Source of the DNA: Roseitranquillus sediminis
GTDB taxonomy: Bacteria > Pseudomonadota > Alphaproteobacteria > Rhodobacterales > Rhodobacteraceae
Length of the DNA stretch: 64,000 nucleotides
Assembly (NCBI RefSeq): GCF_016918935.1
Contig: NZ_JAFFOB010000007.1
Location: 248,001-312,000, forward strand
Direction of reading: 5' to 3'
Made by a program: the position numbers and the translations under genes. The notes beneath the pieces were generated by a model. That model had not been told where the DNA came from. It did no database searches and saw nothing but the letters and a program-made list of their open reading frames with translations. This document shows positions 17,758 to 27,732 of the stretch, in pieces (the stretch's first letter is position 1; each line of letters opens with the position of its first letter).

Positions 17758-18945
17758 CTAGAGCAGCCGCCGCAGGACCGCGTTGAGCAGGGGCCGCCCC
17801 GAAGACGTCAGCCTCAGGCGCCCTGCATCCGCCTCCACGAAGCCGGCCTCGACCAGTTCGTCGAGAGCCTGAGTGTCCAGCCGGTGCGCGTCTGCGGCCA
17901 ACGCGATTCCTTCGTGCAGGCGCAGTCCCATCATCAGGCGCTCCTGCCACTGCGCAGCCTCGTCCAGCCGCTCTCGCGGCAGTTCACCGGCTGATCCTGT
18001 TTCCACCTGACGCAGCCAGCTTGCCGGATCGCGGGGCGCCTCGCTGCAAAGTCGCATGCCGTTCAGCGTCAGGCGTCCGTGCGCGCCCGGCCCGATCCCG
18101 GCATAGTCGCCACTCCTCCAGTAGATCAGGTTGTGGCGCGACTTGTGGCCGGGTCGCGAATGATTGGAGACTTCGTAGGCCGGCAGACCTGCGGCGTCGC
18201 ATAGATCCTGTGTGAGCAGGTAGAGGTCCGCTCCGAGATCCTCGTCCGGCAGCCCGCGCAGCAGCCCGCGTTGCAGCCGGTCGCCGAAGGCCGTGCCGCT
18301 CTCGATCGTCAGCTGGTAGAGCGACAGATGCCCCTCCGCCATTGCCAGCGCCTCGGTCAGTTCCGTGCGCCAGTCCTCCAGCGTCTGATCCTGGCGCGCG
18401 TAGATCAGATCGAAGCTCACGCGGTCAAAGGCACTGCGCGCCGTCTCCAGCGCAGACTTTGCTGTCGCGACATCATGCAGTCGGCCGAGGCGGCGCAGAT
18501 CGGCGTCGTTCAGCGCCTGCACTCCCAGCGATACCCGGTCCACGCCGGCTTCCCGATAGGCGCGAAATCGGCCCGCCTCCACCGATGTCGGATTGGCCTC
18601 AAGCGTGATCTCGATATCGTTCGCCCACGCCCAGCTTCCACGCGCCGCGTCCAGCACCGCCGCAACCGTCTCGGGGTCCATCAGGCTCGGAGTTCCGCCG
18701 CCGAAGAAAATCGAGCCGAGCACCCGACCCTGCGTCTCGGCACCGATCCGGCGGATCTCCGCGGTATAGGCGTCGGCCCAGCGGCGCTGGTCCACACCGT
18801 GGGCGACGTGGCTGTTGAAGTCGCAGTAGGGGCACTTCGCCTGGCAGAACGGCCAGTGGACATAGAGCCCGAAGCCGTTCTCCCGCCAGTTCTCAGAGGC
18901 GGCGGACGAGGTGCTCGAAGGCGCGGGCGCGGTGATCGATGGCAT
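17758..18945 (-). CDS. hemW: Radical SAM heme chaperone HemW
   Basis: Protein of 395 residues of the HemN/HemW family. The radical-SAM cysteine cluster is YVHWPFCQAKCPYCDFNSH (CxxxCxxC plus the preceding cysteine-free HemW-type context), followed by SIFFGGGTPSLMDPETVAAV and ALEANPTS-like segments typical of the family. HemW binds heme and inserts it into respiratory enzymes; older annotations call it oxygen-independent coproporphyrinogen III oxidase. The ATG at 18945 overlaps the 3' end of rdgB by 53 bases; the first 20 or so residues are weakly conserved, so the true start could be later. Third gene of the rph-rdgB-hemW run. Confidence 0.92.
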   Translation of the reverse strand: MPSITAPAPSSTSSAASENWRENGFGLYVHWPFCQAKCPYCDFNSHVAHGVDQRRWADAYTAEIRRIGAETQGRVLGSIFFGGGTPSLMDPETVAAVLDAARGSWAWANDIEITLEANPTSVEAGRFRAYREAGVDRVSLGVQALNDADLRRLGRLHDVATAKSALETARSAFDRVSFDLIYARQDQTLEDWRTELTEALAMAEGHLSLYQLTIESGTAFGDRLQRGLLRGLPDEDLGADLYLLTQDLCDAAGLPAYEVSNHSRPGHKSRHNLIYWRSGDYAGIGPGAHGRLTLNGMRLCSEAPRDPASWLRQVETGSAGELPRERLDEAAQWQERLMMGLRLHEGIALAADAHRLDTQALDELVEAGFVEADAGRLRLTSSGRPLLNAVLRRLL

Positions 18946-19483
18946 GTTTCTCTTCCGGGCTCATCTCGGCAAAGGTCCTGTCATCGCCGTCGGGTACGAA
19001 GATCGGGTCGAAACCGAACCCGTTCTCGCCGCGCATCGGCCAGACGACCCGCCCTTCGACGGCTCCCTCGAATATCTCGTCGGTGCCGTCGGGCCATGCA
19101 AGGCAGAGCGTGCAGCGGAAGCGCGCCCGCCACGGCTCGGGCTGGCTCTTGACGAGGTCGTGAACTCTCCGCATCGCCATCGGGAAGTCGCGGCCGGCAG
19201 GCGTCTCCGCCCAGTCCGCGGTGCGCACTCCCGGCGCGCCGTCCAGCGCGTCGACCTCGAGGCCGCTGTCGTCGGACAGTGCCGGAAGGCCGCTCGCCCG
19301 CGCTGCGGCATGCGCCTTGATCCGCGCGTTGCCGGCGAAGCTGTCCTCAGTCTCCTCCGGCTCGGCAAGCGAGAGCGCCGGCGCCGTCACCACTTCGATG
19401 CCACAGGGCGCCAGGAGATCGCGTAGCTCTCGGATCTTGCCCGGGTTCTGCGTCGCGAGGACCAGCTTCTCCGGCCGTCTCAC
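18893..19483 (-). CDS. rdgB: RdgB/HAM1-type nucleoside-triphosphate pyrophosphatase
   Basis: Protein of 196 residues that hydrolyses non-canonical purine nucleotides such as dITP and XTP to monophosphates, protecting DNA. Diagnostic motifs are [17 protein letters not shown] at the N-terminus, [50 protein letters not shown] and the C-terminal [15 protein letters not shown]. The start is GTG at 19481-19483, overlapping the rph stop as GTGA. An upstream extension in the same frame overlaps rph and is not protein-like. The pairing rph-rdgB is common in proteobacteria. Confidence 0.95.
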   Translation of the reverse strand: MRRPEKLVLATQNPGKIRELRDLLAPCGIEVVTAPALSLAEPEETEDSFAGNARIKAHAAARASGLPALSDDSGLEVDALDGAPGVRTADWAETPAGRDFPMAMRRVHDLVKSQPEPWRARFRCTLCLAWPDGTDEIFEGAVEGRVVWPMRGENGFGFDPIFVPDGDDRTFAEMSPEEKHAIDHRARAFEHLVRRL

Positions 19484-20190
19484 GCGACCGCTTCCCGTTG
19501 CGCCTCCACGAGGCGCGCGACACCCGCTCCCGCAAGATCCAGCAGCTGGTCGAGCTCGCCGCGCGCGAAGGTCGCGCCTTCGGCCGACATCTGGACCTCG
19601 ATCAGGCGGCCTGCGCCGGTCAACACGAAGTTCCCGTCGACACCGGCCTCGCTGTCCTCCGGATAGTCGAGGTCGACGACCGGTTGGCCCGCATAGACGC
19701 CGCAGCTCACTGCCGCCACGTGGTCCACAATCGGGTCCGAGATGATCTCGCCCGCCTTCATCAGCTTGTTGACCGCCAGCCGCAGCGCGACCCAGCCGCC
19801 GGTGATCGAGGCGCAGCGCGTTCCGCCGTCCGCCTGGATCACGTCGCAATCGACCACGATCTGCCGCTCACCCAGCGCCACCCGATCGATGCCCGCCCGC
19901 AGGCTCCGCCCGATCAGGCGCTGGATCTCCTGCGTGCGGCCGGACTGCCCGTTCTTGGCCTCGCGCCGCATGCGGGTGTGCGTCGCGCGCGGCAGCATTC
20001 CATACTCCGCCGTCACCCAGCCAAGACCCGAGTTGCGCAGGAACGGCGGCACCCGTTCGTCCACGCTCGCCGTGCAGAGCACGTGCGTGTCGCCGCAGCG
20101 AATCAGGCACGACCCCTCTGCATGGCGCGCCACGCCCGTCTCGATCGTCACGGGGCGCATTTCTTCGAGCTTGCGTCCGGATGGGCGCAT
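19480..20190 (-). CDS. rph: Ribonuclease PH
   Basis: Phosphorolytic 3'-5' exoribonuclease of 236 residues that trims tRNA 3' ends. It begins [20 protein letters not shown], the classic RNase PH start. Further motifs are [53 protein letters not shown] and the acidic catalytic stretch [20 protein letters not shown]. The ATG at 20190 is preferred over an upstream one because the family begins exactly here. It heads the rph-rdgB-hemW group and is divergent from hrcA. Confidence 0.96.
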   Translation of the reverse strand: MRPSGRKLEEMRPVTIETGVARHAEGSCLIRCGDTHVLCTASVDERVPPFLRNSGLGWVTAEYGMLPRATHTRMRREAKNGQSGRTQEIQRLIGRSLRAGIDRVALGERQIVVDCDVIQADGGTRCASITGGWVALRLAVNKLMKAGEIISDPIVDHVAAVSCGVYAGQPVVDLDYPEDSEAGVDGNFVLTGAGRLIEVQMSAEGATFARGELDQLLDLAGAGVARLVEAQREAVA

Positions 20191-20306
20191 GAGTGACCTG
20201 CCTTTCCTTGGGAACGCCGCCCCAAACCACGGTCCCCGCCGCAAGGCAACCCTCATTGACGCGGTCCGCCGCCTCCGGCTAATGACATGCGCTTGCGAGT
20301 TCGCCG

Positions 20307-21365
20307 ATGACCGAGACCACCGACCTCCTGTCCCAGATGAACGACCGCACGCGCGAGGTGTTTCGCCGCGTGGTCGAGGGCTATCTGCAAAGCGGGGAGC
20401 CGGTGGGCAGCCGCACGCTGACCCGCTCGATGACCGAGCGCGTCAGCGCCGCCACGATCCGAAACGTCATGCAGGATCTCGAGCTCCTCGGCCTGCTGGA
20501 CAGCCCGCACGTCTCTGCCGGACGGGTGCCGACGCAGCTTGGGCTGCGGATGTTCGTCGACGGCCTGCTCGAGGTCGGCCCGCTGACGGATGAAGATCGC
20601 GCCAAGATCGACGCGACGCTCGGGCGGAACGACGCCGAAGTCTCGATGTTCGACCGCGTCGGCACCGCGCTCTCGGGCTTGACGCAGGGCGCGAGCCTAG
20701 TGCTGGCGCCGAAGCACGAGGCGCCGATCCGGCATATCGAGTTCGTGAGCCTCGGGCAGGACCGCGCCCTGACGGTACTGGTCTTTGCCGACGGCAACGT
20801 GGAGAACCGCGTCTTCACGCCGCCGCCCGGCCAGACACCTTCGTCGATGCGCGAGGCGGCGAATTTTCTCAACGCCATCGCCGGCGGACGCACGCTGGCC
20901 GAGCTGCGCGGTGTCATCGACCAGGAGATCGCGGCACGGCGGCGCGAACTCGATGTGCTCGCCAGCGCGCTCGTCGAGAGCGGCGTCGCGGTTTGGCAGG
21001 GCGAGGGCGGCCAGACCGAACGCCTGATCGTGCGCGGCCGCTCCAACCTCCTGGGAGGCACCAACGCCGAGGACCTGGAGCGCATCCGCGAGCTCTTCGA
21101 CGACCTGGAGCGCAAGCGCGACATCGCGGACTTCCTTGAGCTGGCCGAGGAGGGCGACGGCGTGCGCATCTTCATCGGCTCGGAAAACAAGCTTTTCTCG
21201 CTTTCGGGTTCCTCTCTCGTCGTCTCTCCTTATATGAACGCGGATCGCAGGATCGTCGGGGCCGTAGGCGTGATCGGGCCCACGCGACTGAACTACGGGC
21301 GCATCGTGCCCATCGTCGACTACACGGCCCAGCTGGTCGGCAAGCTGCTGTCAAACCGGCAATGA
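20307..21365 (+). CDS. hrcA: Heat-inducible transcription repressor HrcA
   Basis: Protein of 352 residues that represses groESL-type operons by binding CIRCE operators. The N-terminal winged helix is seen in [40 protein letters not shown] and [20 protein letters not shown]. The C-terminal domain carries [18 protein letters not shown]. Length fits the family. No CIRCE element was seen in the intergenic region before the gene; a possible promoter is TTGACG at 20256 with a weak -10 17-18 bases later. grpE follows 12 bases after the stop, so the two are likely cotranscribed. Confidence 0.95.
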   Translation: MTETTDLLSQMNDRTREVFRRVVEGYLQSGEPVGSRTLTRSMTERVSAATIRNVMQDLELLGLLDSPHVSAGRVPTQLGLRMFVDGLLEVGPLTDEDRAKIDATLGRNDAEVSMFDRVGTALSGLTQGASLVLAPKHEAPIRHIEFVSLGQDRALTVLVFADGNVENRVFTPPPGQTPSSMREAANFLNAIAGGRTLAELRGVIDQEIAARRRELDVLASALVESGVAVWQGEGGQTERLIVRGRSNLLGGTNAEDLERIRELFDDLERKRDIADFLELAEEGDGVRIFIGSENKLFSLSGSSLVVSPYMNADRRIVGAVGVIGPTRLNYGRIVPIVDYTAQLVGKLLSNRQ

Positions 21366-21377
21366 ACAGGTGAATTG

Positions 21378-21983
21378 ATGAACGACGCGAAGAAGAAGAC
21401 GGAGGACATCGAGCTGGACGAGAGGGCGGAGACGCCTGAAGCCGGGTCCGCCGCGGAGCCGACGCTCGAGGAGGCCGCCTTCGACGAGGCGCCTGCGCTC
21501 GACGAGCTGGAGCATCTGCGGAGCGAGCGGGATGCCTACCGCGACCGCTTCATGCGGGCGCTCGCGGACGCCGAGAACGCCCGCAAGCGCGGCGAGCGCG
21601 ACCGGCGCGAGGCGGAACAATATGGCGGCTCAAAGCTCGCACGCGACATGCTTCCGGTGCACGACAACCTCCGGCGCGCCGTCGAGGCGGTCACCGAGGA
21701 CCAGCGCGCCGCCTCCGCCGCGCTCATCGAGGGGATCGAGCTGACGATGCGCGAACTCCTCAACGTCTTCCGCAAGCACGGTATCGAGCCGATCGAGCCG
21801 CAGGCGGGTGAAAGGTTCGACCCGCAGCGCCACCAGGCGATGTTCGAGGCCCCGGTGCCGGACACCCGCGCGGGCGACATCATTCAGGTGATGAGCACCG
21901 GTTTCATGCTGCATGACCGGCTGCTGCGTCCCGCGCAGGTCGGCGTCAGCTCCACGCCCTCCGGCAGTTCGTCCTCCAAGTAG
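21378..21983 (+). CDS. grpE: Nucleotide exchange factor GrpE
   Basis: Co-chaperone of 201 residues that releases ADP from DnaK. An acidic N-terminal region (residues 1-50) precedes a long coiled coil (LRSERDAYRDRFMRALADAE) and the beta-domain with the family motif GERFDPQRHQAMFEAPV and STGFMLHDRLLRPAQVGVS. The ATG at 21378 follows an AGGTGA box; the TTG three bases earlier is less likely. It lies behind hrcA and converges with mutS, with only three bases between the stops. Confidence 0.95.
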   Translation: MNDAKKKTEDIELDERAETPEAGSAAEPTLEEAAFDEAPALDELEHLRSERDAYRDRFMRALADAENARKRGERDRREAEQYGGSKLARDMLPVHDNLRRAVEAVTEDQRAASAALIEGIELTMRELLNVFRKHGIEPIEPQAGERFDPQRHQAMFEAPVPDTRAGDIIQVMSTGFMLHDRLLRPAQVGVSSTPSGSSSSK

Positions 21984-21986
21984 GCG

Positions 21987-24596
21987 TCAGCGGCCCAGCG
22001 ACGCCTTGAGTTCGTAGACGAGGCTCAGCGCCTCGCGCGGCGACAATTCGTCAGGCGCGATCTCGCTGAGTCTCGCCTCCACCGCCGACGGCGCCGTGGG
22101 CGGCAGGGCAGGCCGCGCCGAGAAGAGCGGGAGGTCATCGATTACCGGCCCTCCCCGGTCCCGCTCCGATGCCTCGAGCTGGTCGAGCACCGCCCGCGCG
22201 CGCTCGACCACGGCGTCGGGCAGACCGGCCAGTCGGGCGACATGCACGCCGTAGGATCCGTCGGCCGCGCCCGGCCGCACTTCGTGCAGGAAGACCACCG
22301 CGCCGTTCCACTCGCGCACCGCAACGGTCGCGTTGGCGACGCCCGGCAACGTGTCCGCCAGCCGCGTCAGCTCGTGATAGTGCGTGGCGAAGAGGGCGCG
22401 GCAGCGATTCACCTCGTGCAAATGCTCCAGTGTCGCCCAGGCGATGCTCAGCCCGTCATAGGTCGAGGTGCCGCGCCCGATCTCGTCGAGGATCACCAGC
22501 GCGCGCGCGTCCGCCTGGTTCAGGATCGCCGCCGTCTCGACCATCTCGACCATGAAGGTCGAGCGCCCGCGGGCGAGATCATCGGCCGCGCCTACCCGGC
22601 TGAAGAGCTGACTGACGAGTCCCAGGTGGGCCAGGCGCGCGGGCACGTGGCTGCCCATCTGCGCGAGGACCACGATCAGCGCGTTCTGCCGCAGGAACGT
22701 GGACTTGCCGGCCATGTTCGGCCCGGTCAGCAGCCGGATCGCCGCACCCCCCTCGGCCGTCAGGTCGCAGTCGTTCGCGACGAAGCTGCCGCCCTGCCGC
22801 CGCAGCGCCCGCTCGACCGCCGGATGACGGCCGCCCTCGACGCGGAAGGCGCGGCTTTCGTCGATGCGCGGACGCGTCCAGTCCTCCGAGACCGCCAGCT
22901 CCGCCAGACCGGCCGCCACGTCCAGCTCGGCCAGAGCACGCGCGGCTGTCCCGATCGCCGCCGCCTCCTCCACGCACGCCTGCCGCAAGTCGTCGAAGAT
23001 GCGTCGCTCCATCTCCAGGGCGCGATTTCCGGCATTGAGGATCCGGGCCTCCAGCTCCGACAGCTCCGTCGTGGTGAATCGCACCGCGCTCGCCGTGGTC
23101 TGGCGGTGGATGTACCGGTCGTCCGAGCGCAGCTTTGCCTCGTGGCTCGTGCCGACCTCGACAAAGTAGCCCAGCACGTTGTTGTGCTTGACCTTCAGCG
23201 AGCCGACGCCGGTCGTCGCCGAAAACTCTGCCTGCATCCGCGCGATCACGCCGCGGCCCTCGTCCCTGAGCGTACGAGCCTCGTCGAGCTCCGGCTCAAC
23301 GCCCGCGGCGACGAACCCTCCGTCCGCCAGCCTGATTGGCGGCTCGGCCACCAGCGCCGACTCCAGTCTTGCAATCAGATCCGGCGCGCCCTCGAGATCC
23401 GAGCGCGTCTCCTTCAGGAGCGGGGGAAGGTCCTCGGGCAGCAGCGCCGCAATCGATTGTGCCCCTGCCAGACCGTCACGCAGCGCGGCAAGGTCCCGTG
23501 GCCCTGCCCTGTCGAGCGCCAGCCGCGAAAGGGCGCGGTCCATGTCCGGCACATGCCGGAGCGCGGCGCGCAGGTCCGCGGTCAACCGGGCGTCACCGGC
23601 GAATGCATCGACGGCATCTTGGCGCGCCCGGATCAGCGCCAGGTCGCAGGAGGGGCTCGAAAGCCGTCGCTCGAGCAGGCGCGCGCCCGCGGCCGTCACC
23701 GTGCGGTCGATGCACGCCAGGAGGCCGCCCTCGCGCTCGCCCGAGATGGAGCGCACCAGTTCCAGGCTGCGCCGGGTCGAGGCGTCGATCTGCATCGTCC
23801 GCCCCGCCGTCTCGCGCACCGGAGGGCGCAGCAGCGGCAGCCGGCCGCGCTGCGTCAGCTCCAGATAGGCCACGAGAGAACCCATCGCCGACACCTCCGC
23901 CCGCTGGAAGGCGCCGAAGGAGTCGAGCGTGCTTACCCGCCAGAGCTCGCAGAGACGCGCCGCCGCTCCGATGCTGTCGAACGACGCGCGCGGCATTGGC
24001 GTGCATGCCGCGCCGGTATCCTCGACGAGAGACCGCAGGCTTTCGGCCGCGGACTCGCCGACCAGCACCTCGGCCGGCGCAAGCCGCGCCAACTCGGGCG
24101 CGAGCCGCACCGGGGCACAGGCCAGGACCCGCAACTCGCCGGTGGAAACGTCCGTCCAGGCCAGCGCTCCCTCGCCCCGCACCTCGGCCCACGCCGCCAG
24201 GAAATTGTGGCGCCGCGCCTCGAGCAGCCCGTCCTCGGTCAGCGTGCCCGGCGTGACCACCCGCACGACTTCACGCCGCACGACCGACTTCGAGCCGCGC
24301 CTGCGCGCCTCTGCCGGGTCCTCCATCTGCTCGCAGACCGCGACCCGGAATCCCTTGCGTATCAGCTGTGCGAGATAGCTCTCGGCGGCATGGACGGGCA
24401 CGCCGCACATCGGGATCGGCTCGCCGGCGTGCGTGCCTCGCTTCGTCAGCGCGATGTCCAGCGCTTCCGCCGCGGCGACGGCGTCGTCGAAGAACATCTC
24501 GTAGAAGTCGCCCATCCGGTAGAACAGCAGCGCATCCCCGTGCGCCGCCTTGATTTCCAGGTACTGCACCATCATCGGCGTGGCGGCGGCGGTCAC
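21987..24596 (-). CDS. mutS: DNA mismatch repair protein MutS
   Basis: Protein of 869 residues that recognises mismatches and recruits MutL. The mismatch-reading Phe-x-Glu motif lies at [13 protein letters not shown] near residue 32. The clamp and lever region is followed by the ATPase: Walker [20 protein letters not shown], Walker B with [20 protein letters not shown], and [16 protein letters not shown]. The C-terminus keeps the short tail [18 protein letters not shown]. Length matches typical MutS1. It is divergent from the YrbL-like gene and converges with grpE. Confidence 0.97.
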   Translation of the reverse strand: MTAAATPMMVQYLEIKAAHGDALLFYRMGDFYEMFFDDAVAAAEALDIALTKRGTHAGEPIPMCGVPVHAAESYLAQLIRKGFRVAVCEQMEDPAEARRRGSKSVVRREVVRVVTPGTLTEDGLLEARRHNFLAAWAEVRGEGALAWTDVSTGELRVLACAPVRLAPELARLAPAEVLVGESAAESLRSLVEDTGAACTPMPRASFDSIGAAARLCELWRVSTLDSFGAFQRAEVSAMGSLVAYLELTQRGRLPLLRPPVRETAGRTMQIDASTRRSLELVRSISGEREGGLLACIDRTVTAAGARLLERRLSSPSCDLALIRARQDAVDAFAGDARLTADLRAALRHVPDMDRALSRLALDRAGPRDLAALRDGLAGAQSIAALLPEDLPPLLKETRSDLEGAPDLIARLESALVAEPPIRLADGGFVAAGVEPELDEARTLRDEGRGVIARMQAEFSATTGVGSLKVKHNNVLGYFVEVGTSHEAKLRSDDRYIHRQTTASAVRFTTTELSELEARILNAGNRALEMERRIFDDLRQACVEEAAAIGTAARALAELDVAAGLAELAVSEDWTRPRIDESRAFRVEGGRHPAVERALRRQGGSFVANDCDLTAEGGAAIRLLTGPNMAGKSTFLRQNALIVVLAQMGSHVPARLAHLGLVSQLFSRVGAADDLARGRSTFMVEMVETAAILNQADARALVILDEIGRGTSTYDGLSIAWATLEHLHEVNRCRALFATHYHELTRLADTLPGVANATVAVREWNGAVVFLHEVRPGAADGSYGVHVARLAGLPDAVVERARAVLDQLEASERDRGGPVIDDLPLFSARPALPPTAPSAVEARLSEIAPDELSPREALSLVYELKASLGR

Positions 24597-24707
24597 GGTG
24601 TCGGACTTCCCTCGGCTGGCCTTGGCCGCCGGACCTTACCGATCCCGCAGGGCAGACGAAAGCCGCCGCCGCTTGTCTACGGCCGGCCCGGCTGGCAGAA
24701 ACTCGGG

Positions 24708-25409
24708 ATGGATCTTGGGAGTCGCGACGACACGAGACTGGCGAACAACGAGGCGTGGTATCTCGTCCTCGCCGGCGAGACACCCATCGCCAGGGGCGGC
24801 GAGAGCGAGGTCTACGAGCGGCCGGGCAAGCCGAGCCAGCTGGTGAAGGTGCAGCGCTCCTACCGGCTCGAGCGGATGATGCAGCCGACGCGCCTCAAGG
24901 ACCGGCTCAAGATGCTGACGCCGTCGGGTCCCTACAAGAACATCGTGCGCGAGTATCGCGCGTACCTCGAGGCGACGATGCTGGGCATTCAGCTCGGCCG
25001 TCCGCCGCCGCTTGCGCATCTGCGGGGCCTGATCGCCACCGACCGCGGGATGGGTCAGCTGGTGCAGAAGCTGCGCGCGGCGGATGGGTCCGTCGCGCCC
25101 ACACTCAAGCAGCTGGCCCGGCGGCGCGAGATCGACGACCAGGTCCTCGCGGCGCTGAATGAGTTCGTGGGCGAAATCTACGTCTTCAACATCGTCGCGA
25201 CCGATCTGCGGTGGAAGAATCTCGTCTACGAGACCCGCCGCGGGCGCAGTCGCGTCGTGATGATCGACGGTTTCGGCGTGCGTACCTTCATCCCGGTCCG
25301 CCGCTGGTTCCGCCGGCTGAACGCACGCAAGCTCGACGACCTCTTCGTCGGCCTCGGCAATCAGCTCGACCTTCACTTCGACCGGAAGCTGCGGACTTTC
25401 CGCCGGTAG
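24708..25409 (+). CDS. YrbL-family (PhoP-regulated kinase-like) protein
   Basis: Protein of 233 residues resembling the YrbL/PhoP-regulatory-network family, whose members have a protein-kinase-like fold. Supporting segments are an N-terminal glycine-rich stretch (IARGGESEVYERPGKPSQLVKV) with a candidate ATP-site lysine, EYRAYLEATMLGI, a central GQLVQKLRAADGSVAPTL, and a catalytic-like FNIVATDLRWKNLVYE with MIDGFG (HRD- and DFG-like). Biochemical function is unproven. The ATG at 24708 is the first in the protein-like part of the frame. It stands alone between divergent mutS and maeB. Confidence 0.75.
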   Translation: MDLGSRDDTRLANNEAWYLVLAGETPIARGGESEVYERPGKPSQLVKVQRSYRLERMMQPTRLKDRLKMLTPSGPYKNIVREYRAYLEATMLGIQLGRPPPLAHLRGLIATDRGMGQLVQKLRAADGSVAPTLKQLARRREIDDQVLAALNEFVGEIYVFNIVATDLRWKNLVYETRRGRSRVVMIDGFGVRTFIPVRRWFRRLNARKLDDLFVGLGNQLDLHFDRKLRTFRR

Positions 25410-25470
25410 GCCACCGCCGACTGGCGTGCTCCCTCCGCATTTGGCATCAAGTCGAAAAGGGGAGGAAGCA

Positions 25471-27732
25471 ATGGCCGGCAGCAAGATCACGCGCGAGGAC
25501 GCGCTGGCGTTCCACATGGAGCCCACGCCGGGCAAGTTCGAGGTCGGTGCGACGGTGCCGATGGCAACGCAGCACGATCTCAGCCTTGCCTACTCGCCGG
25601 GCGTCGCAATTCCGTGCGAGGAGATCGCCGCGTCGCCCGGCACCGCCTACGACTACACCAACAAGGGCAACCTCGTCGCCGTCATCTCGAACGGCACCGC
25701 CGTTCTGGGCCTCGGCAATCTTGGCGCCTTGGCATCGAAGCCGGTGATGGAGGGCAAGGCGGTGCTGTTCAAACGCTTCGCCGACGTGAACTCGATCGAC
25801 ATCGAGCTCGACACAGAGGACCCCGAGGCCTTCATCGACGCGGTGCGGATCATGGGACCCACCTTCGGCGGCATCAACCTGGAGGACATCAAGGCACCCG
25901 ACTGCTTCATCATCGAGGACCGGCTGAAGGAGGTCATGGACATACCCGTGTTCCATGACGACCAGCATGGCACGGCGGTGATCTGCGCCGCGGGACTCAT
26001 CAACGCGCTCCACATCAGCGGCAAGCGGCTGGAGGACGTCCGCATCGTGCTGAACGGCGCCGGCGCCGCGGGAATCGCCTGCATCGAGCTGCTGAAGTCG
26101 ATGGGCGCGCGGCACGACCACTGCATCGTCTGCGACACCAAGGGCGTCATCTATCAGGGCCGCACCGAGGGGATGAACCAGTGGAAGTCCGCCCACGCGA
26201 TCGCCACCGAACTGCGCACGCTGGAGGAGGCGATGCGCGGCGCCGACGTCTTCATCGGCGTCAGCGTCAAGGGCGCGGTCACGCCGGCGATGGTCGAGAG
26301 CATGGCGGACAACCCCGTCATATTCGCGATGGCGAACCCGGATCCCGAGATCACGCCGGAGGAGGCGCGGGCGATCCGGTCCGACGCCATCGTCGCCACC
26401 GGCCGGTCGGATTACCCGAACCAGGTCAACAACGTCCTCGGCTTCCCCTACCTCTTCCGCGGCGCGCTCGACATCCATGCGCGTGCTATCAACGACCCGA
26501 TGAAGATCGCCTGCGCCGAGGCGCTGGCGGCGCTGGCGCGGGAGGACGTGCCGGACGAGGTCGCGATCGCCTACAATCGCAAGCTTACCTTCGGGCGGGA
26601 GTACATCCTGCCGACGCCGTTCGACCCGCGTCTGATCCACCGGGTTCCGCCGGCGGTGGCGCGCGCCGGGATGGACACCGGCGCGGCGCGCCGGCCGATC
26701 GTCGACATGGACGCCTACGAGGTGGCGCTCAAGGCGCGCATGGACCCTACGGCGAACATCCTCCAGGGCATCAACGCCCGCGCCCGCAAGGCGCAGGCAC
26801 AGGTCATTTTCGCCGAGGGTGACGATCCCCGCGTGCTGAAGGCGGCGGTTCAGTACCAGCGCTCCGGCTTCGGCAAGGCGCTGGTTGTGGGGCGGGAGCA
26901 GGACGTTCGCGAGAAGCTCGCGGCCGAGGGCTTGCCCGAAGCTTGGACGGAGCTCGAGATCATCAACGCGGCGAACACCTCCCACCTCGACGAATACAAG
27001 GCCTTTCTCTACCGGCGTTTGCAGCGCAAGGGGTTCGACGCGCAGGACGTGCATCGGCTGGCGGCCCGCGATCGGCATGTCTTCGCGGCGCTGATGCTGG
27101 CGCACGGCCATGGCGACGCGCTGGTCACGGGTGCCACGCGAAAGTCGGCGCACGTGCTGGAGCTCATCAACCACGTCTTCGATGCCAGTGCCGAGGACGG
27201 CGCCGTCGGCATCACAGCATTGATCCGCGGCGGTCGCATCATCCTCCTGGGCGACACCCTGGTGAACGAATGGCCCGACGAGCACGACCTCGCCGACATT
27301 GCCGAGAGCGGCGCGGCGGTGGCGCGGGCGCTGGGGCTCGAGCCTCGGGTCGCCTTCGTCAGCTTCTCCACATTCGGCTATCCGGTCAGCGAGCGAGCGC
27401 ACAAGATGCACCTCGCACCCAAGGTGCTCGACCAACGTGGCGCCGAATTCGAGTACGAGGGCGAAATGACCGTGGACGTGGCGCTTAACGCGCGGGCGGC
27501 GGCGCACTATCCGTTCAGCCGGCTGACGGGTCCGGCGAACGTCCTCGTCGTGCCGGCGCGGCATTCTGCCTCGATCAGCGTCAAGCTGATGCAGGAAATG
27601 GCCGGTGCGACCGTGATCGGCCCGATCCTGACCGGGGTCGGCAAGCCGATCCAGCTCTGCTCCGCCGTCTCGACCGCGACCGACATCCTGACGATGGCGC
27701 TGCTCGCTGCCTGCAACGTGGGCGACGCATGA
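25471..27732 (+). CDS. maeB: NADP-dependent malic enzyme with C-terminal phosphotransacetylase-like domain (MaeB type)
   Basis: Protein of 753 residues. Residues 1-420 are malic enzyme, converting malate to pyruvate and CO2 with NAD(P)H production: the catalytic tyrosine region LAYSPGVAIPCEEIA, the metal site FHDDQHGTAV, and the nucleotide site LNGAGAAGIACIELL. Residues about 430-753 match a phosphate acetyl/butyryltransferase-like domain (VIFAEGDDPRVLKAAVQY), which in this family is regulatory, binding acetyl-CoA. The ATG at 25471 follows a GGGGAGGAAG box. The ribokinase-family gene begins within its stop codon (ATGA). Confidence 0.95.
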   Translation: MAGSKITREDALAFHMEPTPGKFEVGATVPMATQHDLSLAYSPGVAIPCEEIAASPGTAYDYTNKGNLVAVISNGTAVLGLGNLGALASKPVMEGKAVLFKRFADVNSIDIELDTEDPEAFIDAVRIMGPTFGGINLEDIKAPDCFIIEDRLKEVMDIPVFHDDQHGTAVICAAGLINALHISGKRLEDVRIVLNGAGAAGIACIELLKSMGARHDHCIVCDTKGVIYQGRTEGMNQWKSAHAIATELRTLEEAMRGADVFIGVSVKGAVTPAMVESMADNPVIFAMANPDPEITPEEARAIRSDAIVATGRSDYPNQVNNVLGFPYLFRGALDIHARAINDPMKIACAEALAALAREDVPDEVAIAYNRKLTFGREYILPTPFDPRLIHRVPPAVARAGMDTGAARRPIVDMDAYEVALKARMDPTANILQGINARARKAQAQVIFAEGDDPRVLKAAVQYQRSGFGKALVVGREQDVREKLAAEGLPEAWTELEIINAANTSHLDEYKAFLYRRLQRKGFDAQDVHRLAARDRHVFAALMLAHGHGDALVTGATRKSAHVLELINHVFDASAEDGAVGITALIRGGRIILLGDTLVNEWPDEHDLADIAESGAAVARALGLEPRVAFVSFSTFGYPVSERAHKMHLAPKVLDQRGAEFEYEGEMTVDVALNARAAAHYPFSRLTGPANVLVVPARHSASISVKLMQEMAGATVIGPILTGVGKPIQLCSAVSTATDILTMALLAACNVGDA

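Noticed and set aside
20191-20306. Possible CIRCE element in front of hrcA
   Set aside because: No TTAGCACTC-N9-GAGTGCTAA or close variant was found between rph and hrcA.
22242-24650. Long plus-strand frame running through mutS into the YrbL-like gene
   Set aside because: Only the part after ATG 24708 reads as a protein. The upstream portion is antisense to mutS and is an open-frame artefact of high GC.
25447-27564. 705-codon minus-strand frame opposite maeB
   Set aside because: It is the antisense shadow of a gene with recognisable malic enzyme and phosphotransacetylase-like motifs; it has no ribosome site and no family features.
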